Below are positions 30,220 through 39,625 of a stretch of 64,000 nt of DNA, piece by piece (the first letter of the stretch is position 1; each line of letters begins with the position of its first letter). Origin of the DNA: Providencia rettgeri (GTDB lineage Bacteria > Pseudomonadota > Gammaproteobacteria > Enterobacterales > Enterobacteriaceae); assembly GCA_900455085.1 (NCBI GenBank), contig UGTZ01000001.1:4461501-4525500 (forward strand), read 5' to 3'. The notes beneath the pieces were generated by a model that saw nothing but the letters and a program-made list of their open reading frames with translations, made no database searches and had not been told where the DNA came from. The position numbers and the translations under genes are program-made.

Positions 30220-30843
30220 ATGAAAGATAAACCACTAAGCCAACAAGCCTATACCGCAATTAAGCATAAAATTCTCAGTAAGCAATTTGGAGAGGAAAGT
30301 TATACCTCTGAAAATAGCTTAGTTGAGGAACTCGGTATGAGTCGCACCCCAATTCGCGAAGCCTTATATCAATTGCAAAATGAAAGCTTAGTCAAAATTA
30401 TCCCTCGAAAAGGTGTTTTTATTCAGAAACTATCGTTAAAAGAGACTCGAGATAATTATGATTTACGCTTAGCAATTGAGTCACATGCAATTAAATTAGT
30501 GCGTGAATATTTAACTAATGAGCATTTTTCTATTTTAGAGACCATTATTGAGCGGCAAAATGAATTATTGAAGGAAAATGACTATCAAGGTTGGATAAAA
30601 GAAGATGAACGATTCCACCGTTTCTTCTTAGAATTACTGGATAACTCAGTTTTCTTAGATTTAGCGGACAATATTCGCCAGCGAGTATATTTTCAGCCCG
30701 ACCCTATTTATCGCAATGAATATTATTATGAATCTACACGCCAACATCAGCAATTGGTTGAGCAACTCAAAGCAAAAGAATTTACCCTTGCGGAAGAAAC
30801 GCTGACTGAGCATATTTTACGCGGTAAACGTAATTATGTTTAA
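30220..30843 (+). CDS. GntR family transcriptional regulator (FCD domain)
   Basis: The 207-residue protein has a winged helix (about residues 8-72, with LVEELGMSRTPIREALYQL as recognition region) and an all-helical FCD ligand domain (about 77-200). FCD features include the DLRLAIESHAIKLV helix and His in EDERFHRFFLEL and ESTRQHQQLV, the usual metal/carboxylate ligands. It probably represses the upstream transporter-RraA-nitrilase operon and itself. It is separated from the nitrilase by 162 bases with its own promoter. Confidence 0.88.
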   Translation: MKDKPLSQQAYTAIKHKILSKQFGEESYTSENSLVEELGMSRTPIREALYQLQNESLVKIIPRKGVFIQKLSLKETRDNYDLRLAIESHAIKLVREYLTNEHFSILETIIERQNELLKENDYQGWIKEDERFHRFFLELLDNSVFLDLADNIRQRVYFQPDPIYRNEYYYESTRQHQQLVEQLKAKEFTLAEETLTEHILRGKRNYV

Positions 30844-30855
30844 TGTTAAAACTAA

Positions 30856-30891
30856 CAAAAAAGAGAAAACCAAATTTATGGTTTTCTCTTA
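30856..30891 (-). terminator. Terminator between the gntR gene and the nucleoside operon
   Basis: AAGAGAAAACCA (30861-30872) pairs perfectly with TGGTTTTCTCTT (30879-30890) around a 6-base loop. On the minus strand it is followed by a T6 run, ending the nucleoside operon. It can also serve the convergent gntR gene. Confidence 0.85.
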
Positions 30892-30919
30892 AATTGAATG
30901 TTATTTATAACGATTTATC

Positions 30920-32176
30920 TTAGCTAGATTTGGCTTCTTTCAGTGCTGCGTCTTTATCATGGTGATAATGGAACGTAAATTGGAATATTATTGCCAATAC
31001 AACAGTATAAGAAGCAAAAACTAACCAAATCATTTGCCAATCTTTAATACCATCCACGGTGTAATAGTCGACAACCAATCCACTTAGTATCGCACCAAAA
31101 TAGGCCCCAACACCGTTAACCATTGTCATAAATAAGCCTTGGGCACTCGCACGCATACGCGTATCTACTTCTCTTTCAATAAATATAGAGCCTGAAATAT
31201 TAAAGAAATCAAATGCGCAGCCATAAACAATCATCGACATGATCAAGAACATCAAACCAATGGCTGATGGGTCGCCAAACGCAAAGAAACCAAAGCGTAG
31301 TGTCCAAGCGAACATACTTAATAACATGACCGTTTTAATGCCATAGCGTTTCAAGAAAAATGGAATTGCTAAGATAAAACACACTTCAGCCATCTGAGAG
31401 ATCGATAATAATATCGATGGATACTGTACCACCAAACTATCTTGGTATAACGGGTTCAGCCCGAAGTCGTGCAAGAATGGGTTACCAAATGTATTCGTGA
31501 TTTGTAAAACAGCGCCAAGTAACATAGCGAATAAGAAAAATACCGCCATAATAGGCTTTTTAAATAACACCAAAGCATCTAAACCTAGCTTACTGATCCA
31601 ACTACTTGAAATCGCTTTTTTATTGACTTCAATTTTTGGCAAAGTTAGTGAATAAAGCGCTAAAAGCAATGAACAACCACCTGCAATATAAAGCTGCATA
31701 CTACTTAGCTCAAATTTCAATAAGCTAATGCTCCACATTGCAACAATAAAGCCTACCGTACCAAACACACGAATAGGTGGAAAGTTACTCACTGAATCGA
31801 GCTGATATTGGCTTAATGATGAATAACTGATGCTATTTGAGAGTGCAATTGTTGGCATAAAGGCCATTGCATTAATTAACATCACCCAGAACATGATAGT
31901 TGAACTTGTGACTGTTGCGGCATAAAACAATGCAGCAGCCCCAATTAAATGGCAAATCATATATAAACGATTTGCTGGAATATATTTATCTGCAATGATT
32001 CCGATAAGCCCGGGCATTAAAATGGCAGCAATACCCTTTGAGCTATACACCATACCGACTTCTGCACCTGAAAAACTCAATGTTTTCATCATGTACGAGC
32101 CGAGTGTAACTAACCAACTTCCCCAAACAAAATATTGCAGGAAAAGCATGATTTTCAAGCGGGATTTAATATTCAT
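30920..32176 (-). CDS. Nucleoside:H+ symporter, NupG/XapB family
   Basis: The 418-residue MFS protein of the NHS family has about 12 membrane segments. The N-terminus KIMLFLQYFVWGSWLVTLG and the block FMPTIALSNSISYSSL are hallmarks of NupG and XapB (both 418 in E. coli). It imports purine and other nucleosides with protons. It is last in a three-gene operon with a purine nucleoside phosphorylase and a DMT permease, overlapping the latter by 4 bases (ATGA). Whether it prefers xanthosine (XapB) or has broad specificity (NupG) cannot be decided, so no symbol is given. Confidence 0.88.
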   Translation of the reverse strand: MNIKSRLKIMLFLQYFVWGSWLVTLGSYMMKTLSFSGAEVGMVYSSKGIAAILMPGLIGIIADKYIPANRLYMICHLIGAAALFYAATVTSSTIMFWVMLINAMAFMPTIALSNSISYSSLSQYQLDSVSNFPPIRVFGTVGFIVAMWSISLLKFELSSMQLYIAGGCSLLLALYSLTLPKIEVNKKAISSSWISKLGLDALVLFKKPIMAVFFLFAMLLGAVLQITNTFGNPFLHDFGLNPLYQDSLVVQYPSILLSISQMAEVCFILAIPFFLKRYGIKTVMLLSMFAWTLRFGFFAFGDPSAIGLMFLIMSMIVYGCAFDFFNISGSIFIEREVDTRMRASAQGLFMTMVNGVGAYFGAILSGLVVDYYTVDGIKDWQMIWLVFASYTVVLAIIFQFTFHYHHDKDAALKEAKSS

Positions 32177-33123
32177 ACAAGGCTCCGTTTGGAGTTATAT
32201 TTATTTGTTTTTATTTTCAACTCAGCAATGGCAACACCCATAAGGATGACAGCAACACCAACAAACTGAATGAATTCAAGAGGTAAATGCAATACTGTTA
32301 CGGATAATAAAATCGTGACAGGTAACTGCATTGAGCTAACAATGGTCGCTAAACTGGTACCGATCAGTGGAGTACCTTTGGCAAACATCCACATACCGAA
32401 GAAAGAACCAAAGAAAGCCAGAGGTAATCCGTATGAGAAAAATAGAGATTGAAACGTTGATGCGCTCAATAAGAATGTTGGCGGAACAACAATTGATGTC
32501 AAAATTGCGCCCCCTGTTACCATAATTGCAGAACGCATCATAGGATCTGTTTTAACCGCTAATGCTCCACTGACGTAAACACGAATAGCGTTCGATAATG
32601 CTGCACATAATCCTAATAGCACACCAAGCCAGTGAAACACGATCCCTGAACTGTTTAACAAACCTGTCGCTAATACTGTTCCAATTAATATCACCACAAC
32701 TGACACCATGGTCATTACGGGAGGAATTTTGCGGTCAATAAATGCGTTAATTGCAACCCCCATCCATGTAAATTGCAAAAAGAGTACGACACCAAGTGCA
32801 GGGGATAAATATTGCAATGATGCATAATACAAAAGCCCGGTTAACCCGGTTGTCATCCCAGTGAGTAACATTAATAGGCCTTGCCGACGTGTTGGCCATA
32901 CTAGACGTGCTTTTTTAACTAATACGCCTGCGACAACAAAAAACCACAGTAAAATCGCACCTAATACCGTTTGGCTACCGATGACATCATTCAAGGAATA
33001 CCCTGCGCGGTAGGCCAACACGACGAGTGTTGAAAGGATGCCATAACTACAAGCGCCTAAAGAAACTAAAATTAGACCTTTAAATTTCATTTCAATATTC
33101 ACCTTATTTAGTGTCATGGACAT
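32173..33123 (-). CDS. EamA/DMT family permease
   Basis: The protein of about 316 residues has ten predicted membrane segments in two EamA halves, typical of the drug/metabolite transporter superfamily. Members export or import diverse metabolites, including purines and amino acids. It is translationally coupled to the nucleoside symporter and follows the phosphorylase by 34 bases, so export of a purine base or related product is a reasonable guess. The start may be later: an ATG at 33090 (MKFKGLILVSLGACSYG) has the better ribosome site AAGGTG. Confidence 0.82.
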   Translation of the reverse strand: MSMTLNKVNIEMKFKGLILVSLGACSYGILSTLVVLAYRAGYSLNDVIGSQTVLGAILLWFFVVAGVLVKKARLVWPTRRQGLLMLLTGMTTGLTGLLYYASLQYLSPALGVVLFLQFTWMGVAINAFIDRKIPPVMTMVSVVVILIGTVLATGLLNSSGIVFHWLGVLLGLCAALSNAIRVYVSGALAVKTDPMMRSAIMVTGGAILTSIVVPPTFLLSASTFQSLFFSYGLPLAFFGSFFGMWMFAKGTPLIGTSLATIVSSMQLPVTILLSVTVLHLPLEFIQFVGVAVILMGVAIAELKIKTNKYNSKRSLV

Positions 33124-33157
33124 CTTTATATTAGTTTGAGAAAAAGAACCTAAAAAA

Positions 33158-33976
33158 TTAGAAGCGTTCGATCACGCCTGTCACTAATTTCAAGAAGGTC
33201 GCTTTAACTTTTTCAGCTGTTTCAATAACTTCGTCATGACTAAGTGGCTGTTCTAAAATACCGCAAGCCATATTGGTTAAGCAGGAAATGCCCACTGTTT
33301 TAATTTGTGAATGATGAGCGACCAGAGCTTCTGGTACGGTAGACATACCAACAGCATCTGCGCCTAAGGTTCTGATCATACGAATTTCGGCAGGTGTTTC
33401 ATAAGTTGGGCCTGTCCACCATGCATAAACACCTTCACGGACAGAAACACCTTGTTCAGCCGCTACATTCTTGATTGTTTGGCGTAATTCTTTGTTATAC
33501 ACCTCACTGACATCCAAGAAACGCACCCCTAATTCAGGGTTATTTGGCCCCATCAGTGGGTTATTTGCAGTTAAATTAATATGATCGGTAATAATCATCA
33601 GATCACCTGGGTTGAAGTCGGTATTTACCGCACCGCAGGCATTGGTGATAATCAATTTTTCAACACCCAACGCTTTCATCAAACGCACAGGGAAAGTGAC
33701 TTGGTCAAGGGTAAAGCCTTCGTAATAGTGGAAACGGCCTTTCATGGCAACCACATTTTTACCTGCGATGGTGCCGACCACCAATTCATTGGCATGCCCT
33801 ACCGCTTCAGATTTAGCAAAGTGTGGAATTTCGCTATAAGGAATATGCACTGCATTTTCTAATGTATCCGCGAATGGGCCGAGTCCTGAACCCAGAATAA
33901 TACCTACTGTTGGTTTAATATCTGTACGAGACTGAATAAAACTCAAGCTTTCTAGAATATCTTTTGTATGATGCAT
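33158..33976 (-). CDS. Purine nucleoside phosphorylase, trimeric low-molecular-mass type
   Basis: This enzyme of about 272 residues cleaves purine nucleosides with phosphate to base and ribose 1-phosphate. Motifs are ILGSGLGPFAD (phosphate site), GRFHYYEG, TNACGAVN, the GPTYETPAEI block and VGMSTVPEALVA. It resembles the Gram-positive PupG/PunA type by memory more than E. coli XapA. An open frame starts at TTG 33988, but the ATG at 33976 follows a GGAG site at proper distance. It is the first gene of the nucleoside operon, divergent from the ROK regulator. The 189-base gap contains the palindrome ATGTGCCACAT (34086-34096), a possible operator. Confidence 0.9.
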   Translation of the reverse strand: MHHTKDILESLSFIQSRTDIKPTVGIILGSGLGPFADTLENAVHIPYSEIPHFAKSEAVGHANELVVGTIAGKNVVAMKGRFHYYEGFTLDQVTFPVRLMKALGVEKLIITNACGAVNTDFNPGDLMIITDHINLTANNPLMGPNNPELGVRFLDVSEVYNKELRQTIKNVAAEQGVSVREGVYAWWTGPTYETPAEIRMIRTLGADAVGMSTVPEALVAHHSQIKTVGISCLTNMACGILEQPLSHDEVIETAEKVKATFLKLVTGVIERF

Positions 33977-34165
33977 GGTTGTCTCCAAATTGACATCGAC
34001 TAAAAATTGTTAAAATCGATCATAAAGCAATTTAGAAACAGAACAGCGATCTTAATCTCATTTTAATAAAAAGTATTTCGATATGATGTGCCACATGAAG
34101 CAGAATCTTATGCGTATATTTGCTAGTCTTTATCGATAGAGTCGGAATGAAAAGGAGTGAGGCGC

Positions 34166-35368
34166 TTGTTACATACACTATTAAATGAATTTCGCACCTC
34201 AAAAAATTCAAAAACACAAAAACTCAAAACGCTTTACCGATTAATTTTAAACCATGGTCCCATTAGGGCAGAGACGTTGACATCACTGGCTAGCATGAAA
34301 CCAGCAACTTGTGCTCGGTTACTCGACGAACTGGGGAGAAATCACTTAATTTCGACTTCTGAGCTCGGAGAGTCGACCGGTGGCCGCAAACCAATCCTCT
34401 ATAACATTAATGCTGCAGATGGTTATCTTGTTGGCATTGAAATGAGTGATATATATTCAACGATTGTTTTACAAAACCTAAAATTGGATATTTTAGGTAT
34501 GGTAAAAGTGAAATATGAGCACCTAGAAACCGCAGAAAATATGATAGTTCATCTGCTCAACAAATTAGATATTTTATTAGCTAAACATGGACTTAGCGTA
34601 GAAAGCTTGTTGGGTATCGGCATCGCCATCGACCATATTTTAGAACGTGATAAACTGCCATATCATCAATACCACACAAGAATAAAAGAACTTCATGACT
34701 ACATTTCCAGTAAAGTTCCTTGTTTTGTGTTACTCGGAAGTGGGATTAGTTTTGCGGCTTTTGCTGAGTATCGTTTGCGCTATACCTCGGATAGCCAACG
34801 ATTTTTATTCACAACCTGTGATACTGATATTCGCAGTTGCACCATCATCAATAACCAATATGCTCCGGCCCCCATTAGTACAGCTCAAGCCTTTGGCCAT
34901 ACAACGATTGATATTAATGGCCAGCGCTGTGAATGTGGGTCATTTGGCTGTTTAAAGCAATATAGTTCACTGTCTGCGATTAAGTCACGGGTGATCCAGC
35001 AACTGAGGTTGGGTAAAAGTTCAATAATCAATGAATTAGTTAATAATGAGTCTGAAATTAGCTACCATACTATTTTCCAAGCTCTCACATTGGATGATGC
35101 CCTGTGCCTTGAAGCGCTGGGTGAGGCGGCCTATTATTATGGTATCGCCATCGCTAATGCTATTTTAACGACGCAAGCCGATGTGGTGGTGTGCGGCGGC
35201 ACCCTAACACCTAAAAATCACTTTTTTGAGATGACCAAAAAGTCGATTGAAGAAAAACTCGCTATTTTCCCTCATATTAAGACACGCATTTATCCCGCCA
35301 ATGATTCATATGAAATCGTTGCTCAGGGTGCTGGTGGAATGGTAATGGAGAAGTACCTTGCTGATTAA
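34166..35368 (+). CDS. ROK family transcriptional regulator (NagC/Mlc type)
   Basis: The protein of about 400 residues has an N-terminal winged helix (about 20-80, ETLTSLASMKPATCARLLDE) and a ROK sugar-kinase-like domain. The ROK zinc motif CECGSFGCLKQY is present, whereas the usual catalytic DxGxT phosphate motif is not obvious (VGIEMSDIYS). The start is probably TTG at 34166, 8 bases after AAGGAG. A GTG at 34157 overlaps that ribosome site and is less likely. It is divergent from the purine nucleoside operon and likely controls it; in E. coli the comparable xapAB operon uses a LysR protein instead. Confidence 0.8.
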   Translation: MLHTLLNEFRTSKNSKTQKLKTLYRLILNHGPIRAETLTSLASMKPATCARLLDELGRNHLISTSELGESTGGRKPILYNINAADGYLVGIEMSDIYSTIVLQNLKLDILGMVKVKYEHLETAENMIVHLLNKLDILLAKHGLSVESLLGIGIAIDHILERDKLPYHQYHTRIKELHDYISSKVPCFVLLGSGISFAAFAEYRLRYTSDSQRFLFTTCDTDIRSCTIINNQYAPAPISTAQAFGHTTIDINGQRCECGSFGCLKQYSSLSAIKSRVIQQLRLGKSSIINELVNNESEISYHTIFQALTLDDALCLEALGEAAYYYGIAIANAILTTQADVVVCGGTLTPKNHFFEMTKKSIEEKLAIFPHIKTRIYPANDSYEIVAQGAGGMVMEKYLAD

Positions 35369-35388
35369 GCGGTTCTTTCATTAAAACA

Positions 35389-35427
35389 GATAGAGTGTAG
35401 AATAAATCAACAAACCTATACTCTATC
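35389..35427. repeat. 12-bp inverted repeat upstream of thiM
   Basis: GATAGAGTGTAG (35389-35400) and CTATACTCTATC (35416-35427) pair with one mismatch around 15 bases. It lies in the 77-base gap between the ROK gene and thiM. No T-run follows, so it could be an operator or a weak terminator. Confidence 0.5.
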
Positions 35428-35445
35428 ACTATTAATGAGGGGATC

Positions 35446-36216
35446 ATGTTAGAATTTGAACACATCAGTAACACGGCGAAATCACTGGTACTACAGCAAC
35501 TTAATTCTCAATCTCCTCTTGTTCATTGCATGACAAACGATGTTGTTCAGACCTTCACTGCCAATGTCCTATTAGCACTCGGCTGTTCCCCAGCCATGGT
35601 GATTGAACCCGAAGAAGCTGAGCAGTTTGCCGCTATCGCACATGGCTTACTAATTAATGTGGGCACATTAACGACAGAGCGTCGATATGCGATGAAATGT
35701 GCGGTTAACAGTGCAAATCAAGCACAAAAACCTTGGGTACTTGACCCTGTCGCTGCAGGTGCGCTCAGCTTTCGTACCCATTTTTGCCATGAATTGTTGA
35801 CACTCAAACCTGCCGCTATTCGCGGTAATGCTTCTGAAATTATGGCGTTAGCAGGAAGCAGTGCAGGTGGCAGAGGCGTTGATTCCCTTAACTCCACTGA
35901 TGATGCACTCCCCGCGGCACAATTATTAGCGAGACAAGCTAAGACTATTGTTGCGATAAGCGGTGAAGTGGATTACATCACCGATGGAACACGCACCTTT
36001 GCGGTGACTGGCGGCCATATTTTAATGACTCGGGTGGTCGGTACGGGATGCGCTCTTTCTGCGGTGGTTGCTGCATGTTGTGCTCTACCTGGTGATAGGC
36101 TGCAAAATGTTGCCGCTGCTTGCGCTATCATGAAGCAAGCCGGAGAAACCGCAACCCAGCGCTGCCATGGGACGGGCAGTTTTATCCCTGAATTTTTAGA
36201 TGCGCTTTATCAATAG
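35446..36216 (+). CDS. thiM: Hydroxyethylthiazole kinase
   Basis: This 256-residue ribokinase-fold enzyme phosphorylates 4-methyl-5-(2-hydroxyethyl)thiazole in thiamine salvage. Motifs are [19 protein letters not shown] near the N-terminus, [20 protein letters not shown] and the anion-hole/catalytic Cys motif [10 protein letters not shown]. It stands alone: no thiD or thiE is adjacent. No TPP riboswitch (THI box) fits in the short 77-base leader, which holds only an inverted repeat. Confidence 0.94.
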   Translation: MLEFEHISNTAKSLVLQQLNSQSPLVHCMTNDVVQTFTANVLLALGCSPAMVIEPEEAEQFAAIAHGLLINVGTLTTERRYAMKCAVNSANQAQKPWVLDPVAAGALSFRTHFCHELLTLKPAAIRGNASEIMALAGSSAGGRGVDSLNSTDDALPAAQLLARQAKTIVAISGEVDYITDGTRTFAVTGGHILMTRVVGTGCALSAVVAACCALPGDRLQNVAAACAIMKQAGETATQRCHGTGSFIPEFLDALYQ

Positions 36217-36265
36217 TTTTGTTGTGATCGGTAACTTTGTTATTTTCGGTAATTTAGTAGTAATG

Positions 36266-36301
36266 AAAACTTGGCATAGCACACTAAAGCCGAGTTTTCT
36301 T
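36266..36301. terminator. Bidirectional terminator between thiM and waaY
   Basis: AAAACTTGGC (36266-36275) and GCCGAGTTTT (36289-36298) form a stem with one wobble, followed by CTTTCC on the plus strand. It overlaps the last codons of the convergent waaY. Confidence 0.7.
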
Positions 36302-36988
36302 TCCTCTTATTTTTCTTGACCAATGACGAAAGTTATCTCTAAAACGAATAAAGCGATAAACACAATTTTTGCTATCGGGTTCAATATCGTAAAAACGCTG
36401 TAATGCAATTAAATCATTCGCTTTGCAAATAGCAAAATTACCATAATCTGATAAATCAATAACCTTTAGCCCCACATTGGTTACAACAAAGTTTCCTGCA
36501 TGGATGTCATTAGAAGATAAACCATAGTTATGTAATTGGTTAATGACAGACTTCATTTCTGCATAGTAAGGCGTAATATCATCCAGTTCAGATAAAACCG
36601 TTCCTTCCACATATTCCGCAATAATCCATGTTTCTACTGACTCACGACCGACCATTTTTTCAGCAACGAAATAGATGTCATTGGTTACCATACAACCTTT
36701 ATTTTGAGCAGAGACTAATCGCATTAATAACTGTGAATAAAAAGGTCCTGAAATAATACGCATTAACCGTTTTTCAATACGCTTATCCCGTTCTTTTTCA
36801 CATTTAATAATATAGTTTTGCCCATCTACATGAATACGAGCAACACTTCTCTCAATATTTCCGCTACCTAAATTTTTACCCGAGATCTTCCCATCAATAT
36901 AATCATTAACAATTTGCCAAAAATCTATCTCACCTTCTTTTTGATAGGTGATAAAACCGTCTCTTTGTTTTTTTATTATGTTCTGCAT
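36284..36988 (-). CDS. waaY: LPS core heptose(II) kinase WaaY (RfaY)
   Basis: This 234-residue protein matches the WaaY/RfaY family (232 in E. coli), which phosphorylates heptose II after WaaP and WaaQ have acted. The kinase-like catalytic loop is SSNDIHAGNFVV and the metal-binding motif VIDLSDYGNF. NDLIALQRFYDIE is a close match to the E. coli C-terminal block. It is an orphan, some 16 kb from the waaQGP operon, next to the ugd and epimerase genes. A strong upstream AT-rich leader suggests its own promoter. Confidence 0.88.
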   Translation of the reverse strand: MQNIIKKQRDGFITYQKEGEIDFWQIVNDYIDGKISGKNLGSGNIERSVARIHVDGQNYIIKCEKERDKRIEKRLMRIISGPFYSQLLMRLVSAQNKGCMVTNDIYFVAEKMVGRESVETWIIAEYVEGTVLSELDDITPYYAEMKSVINQLHNYGLSSNDIHAGNFVVTNVGLKVIDLSDYGNFAICKANDLIALQRFYDIEPDSKNCVYRFIRFRDNFRHWSRKIRGKKTRL

Positions 36989-37142
36989 AGCAAAATAGCC
37001 AATTTTTAATCAATTGACGGATGCTAGCAAATGGCAAACGACATTTCTTAGCGATTGTTGCAAAATGGCGTCTAAAAATAGGTAAGTTGTGCGATATACC
37101 TCAAAATTGGTAAGGTTTTAGAAAAGCTGTACGGCTCTATCT

Positions 37143-37179
37143 ATGAGAGCAGGTCACCATAGTGCCAACCTACTCTCAT
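37143..37179. repeat. Inverted repeat downstream of ugd
   Basis: ATGAGAGCAGGT (37143-37154) and ACCTACTCTCAT (37168-37179) pair with one mismatch, just after the ugd stop. It has no T-tail; it may be a transcript-end hairpin. Confidence 0.5.
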
Positions 37180-37188
37180 AAAAACCGC

Positions 37189-38355
37189 TTAGTCGTTACC
37201 AAATAAATCGCGGGTATAGACTTTCTCTGCCACATCTTCCAGCTCAGGCACCATCCGGTTGGCTAAAATAATGTCGCTTTCTGCTTTGAAAGTCTCTAAG
37301 TCACGAATAACTTTAGAGCGGAAAAACTCTTCTTCTTTTAAAACAGGCTCATACACCACCACTTCGATACCCTTGGCTTTGATGCGTTTCATCACACCCT
37401 GTACCGCAGAGGCGCGGAAATTATCAGAGCCTGCCTTCATCACTAAGCGATAAACACCGACTTTACGTGGTGCTTTAGCAATGATTGCATCGGAAATAAA
37501 GTCTTTGCGGGTGCGGTTCGATTCCACAATGGCGTTAATCAAGTTATTTGGCACGTCATCGTAGTTAGCTAACAGTTGCTTGGTATCTTTTGGTAAACAA
37601 TAACCACCGTAACCGAATGATGGGTTGTTATAATGGCTGCCAATACGTGGGTCTAAAGAGACTCCTTCAATAATTTGGCGTGCATTTAGACCGCGGCTTT
37701 CTGCATAGGTGTCGAGCTCATTAAAGTACGCCACACGCATCGCTAAATAGGTGTTGGCAAACAGCTTAATGGCTTCGGCTTCGGTGCCGTCGGTAAATAA
37801 CACGGGAACGTCTTTTTTAATTGCACCTTCAAGCAGTAAATCCGCAAAAATTTTCGCGCGCTCAGAACGCTCTCCTACCACGATACGGGACGGGTGCAAG
37901 TTATCCCACAAAGCGCGGCCTTCACGTAAAAATTCAGGAGAGAAAATCACGTTGGTATAACCAAATTCTTCACGTAAACGCGCGGTAAAGCCCACCGGAA
38001 TAGTGGATTTTACGATGATCGTCGCTTGCGGGTTAATTTCATTCACATCATGAATAACAGACTCAACCGATCTAGTATTGAAGTAATTGGTTTTTGGGTC
38101 ATAGTCAGTTGGTGTAGCCACAATCACGTACTGAGCGCCTGTGTAGGCCTCTGTTTTATCTTCTGTAGCGCGAAAATTGAGCGTCTTTTCCGTTAAAAAC
38201 TGCTCAATTTCTGCATCAACAATCGGTGATTGATGGTTGTTTAACATCGCCACTTTTTCAGGGATGATGTCCACGGCGACCACTTCGTGGTGTTGTGACA
38301 GCAACATGGCGTTAGATAAGCCGACGTAACCGGTTCCTGCGATTGCTATTTTCAA
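37189..38355 (-). CDS. ugd: UDP-glucose 6-dehydrogenase
   Basis: This 388-residue enzyme (same size as E. coli Ugd) oxidises UDP-glucose to UDP-glucuronate with two NAD+. The NAD motif is [13 protein letters not shown]. The catalytic Cys lies in [14 protein letters not shown], and [11 protein letters not shown] and [19 protein letters not shown] are also conserved. The product feeds UDP-galacturonate through the neighbouring epimerase and L-Ara4N synthesis for lipid A. It follows the epimerase after 44 bases on the same strand. Confidence 0.97.
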   Translation of the reverse strand: MKIAIAGTGYVGLSNAMLLSQHHEVVAVDIIPEKVAMLNNHQSPIVDAEIEQFLTEKTLNFRATEDKTEAYTGAQYVIVATPTDYDPKTNYFNTRSVESVIHDVNEINPQATIIVKSTIPVGFTARLREEFGYTNVIFSPEFLREGRALWDNLHPSRIVVGERSERAKIFADLLLEGAIKKDVPVLFTDGTEAEAIKLFANTYLAMRVAYFNELDTYAESRGLNARQIIEGVSLDPRIGSHYNNPSFGYGGYCLPKDTKQLLANYDDVPNNLINAIVESNRTRKDFISDAIIAKAPRKVGVYRLVMKAGSDNFRASAVQGVMKRIKAKGIEVVVYEPVLKEEEFFRSKVIRDLETFKAESDIILANRMVPELEDVAEKVYTRDLFGND

Positions 38356-38399
38356 ACTTGCCTCTCAAATCCTGCTAAAGATGTTACAGCTTATTGATA

Positions 38400-39407
38400 T
38401 TATTGGTGGTAATAAGAACGATACCAATCCACAAATGCCTGAACACCCTGCTCAATAGAAACTTGTGGGCGATAACCTGTCACATTAAACAAGTCTTCTG
38501 TATCCGCCCAAGTGGTGTATACATCCCCCGCTTGCATAGGTAAAAAGTTTTTAATCGCTTCTTTACCCAGTGCTTTTTCCAGTGCAGAAATAAATTCAAT
38601 CAATTTAACGGGTTGACCATTACCAATATTATAGATTCGATATGGCGCGCTGCTTTCTGCCGGTGATGCCGAAGGGTTATTCGGGTTTGCTTGTGGAATT
38701 ATATCTGAAATACGGATCACACCTTCGACAATATCATCAACAAAAGTGAAATCACGACTGAGATTGCCGTTATTATAGACATCGATAGGCTCGCCCGCCA
38801 AAATAGCTTTCGTAAACTTGAATAAAGCCATGTCTGGGCGTCCCCAAGGGCCATAAACCGTAAAGAAGCGCAGCCCTGTAGTCGGCAACTGATATAAATG
38901 TGAATATGAGTGCGCCATTAATTCATTGGCTTTCTTTGTTGCCGCATACAGTGAAATAGGGTGATCGGTTGCCATGTCCGTGGTAAATGGCGTCTTATCG
39001 GTTACTCCGTACACCGAACTTGAAGAGGCATAGACCAAATGCTTCACTTTTGCTTGGCGACAGCCTTCTAAAATAGCGAGGTGACCAGTCAAATTACTGT
39101 CTGCATAAGCAAATGGGTTTTCCAATGAGTAACGGACCCCCGCTTGTGCTGCTAGGTGAATGACTCGGTCAAATTGCTCTTGGGTACACAATACCCGAAC
39201 GGTTTCACGGTCAGTGAGGTCAAGATGAATAAAGCGAAATAAAGGGAACTGCTCCAATAAATGTAAACGGGATTGTTTAAGCCCTTGATCATAATATGCA
39301 TTTAAGTTATCAATCCCAACAACTTCATGTCCGTCCTCTAATAAACGCTGGCAAAGCTTAAAACCAATAAAACCCGCACTTCCCGTGACCAAATATTTCA
39401 TATTCAT
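38400..39407 (-). CDS. NAD-dependent epimerase, probable UDP-glucuronate 4-epimerase
   Basis: This 335-residue extended SDR protein has the Rossmann motif [15 protein letters not shown] and the catalytic SSSSVYG and [10 protein letters not shown] motifs. The family blocks [20 protein letters not shown] and [16 protein letters not shown] are those of UDP-GlcA 4-epimerases (Uge/Gla/CapI type). With Ugd it would make UDP-galacturonic acid for LPS core or surface polysaccharide. The first two codons MNMK leave the exact start uncertain by two residues. The function is inferred from family similarity and the ugd pairing. Confidence 0.88.
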   Translation of the reverse strand: MNMKYLVTGSAGFIGFKLCQRLLEDGHEVVGIDNLNAYYDQGLKQSRLHLLEQFPLFRFIHLDLTDRETVRVLCTQEQFDRVIHLAAQAGVRYSLENPFAYADSNLTGHLAILEGCRQAKVKHLVYASSSSVYGVTDKTPFTTDMATDHPISLYAATKKANELMAHSYSHLYQLPTTGLRFFTVYGPWGRPDMALFKFTKAILAGEPIDVYNNGNLSRDFTFVDDIVEGVIRISDIIPQANPNNPSASPAESSAPYRIYNIGNGQPVKLIEFISALEKALGKEAIKNFLPMQAGDVYTTWADTEDLFNVTGYRPQVSIEQGVQAFVDWYRSYYHQ

Positions 39408-39578
39408 TGTCTTCTAGCGTTAAACCATTCTTAAGCTCTAAATGAGCACCAAATTTCACAGAAAAAATACCTAAAATTAAGACAAAAATAATAACGAATG
39501 GTTTTGTTATTAAAAACAAGAAAGCCTAAAAAAATAATAAATTTTAAGAAAGTATTAATATTTTAGGTAGGAAATAAC

Positions 39579-39616
39579 AAAAAAGAGGGGATCAGCCGTA
39601 AATATCTACGGCTGAT
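39579..39616 (-). terminator. Terminator of the LtaS-like gene
   Basis: TACGGCTGAT and its complement ATCAGCCGTA (39607-39616 and 39591-39600) form a perfect 10-bp stem. On the minus strand CCCCTCTTTTTT follows. It lies 10 bases after the stop of the minus-strand gene. Confidence 0.85.
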
Positions 39617-39625
39617 AATAACATA

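Noticed and set aside
34086..34096. CRP-like site ATGTGCCACAT between the phosphorylase and ROK genes
   Set aside because: The half-sites are too close together for the 6-base spacing of CRP; kept only as a possible operator in the gene entry.
35369..35445. TPP riboswitch before thiM
   Set aside because: The gap is too short and lacks the conserved THI-box segments.
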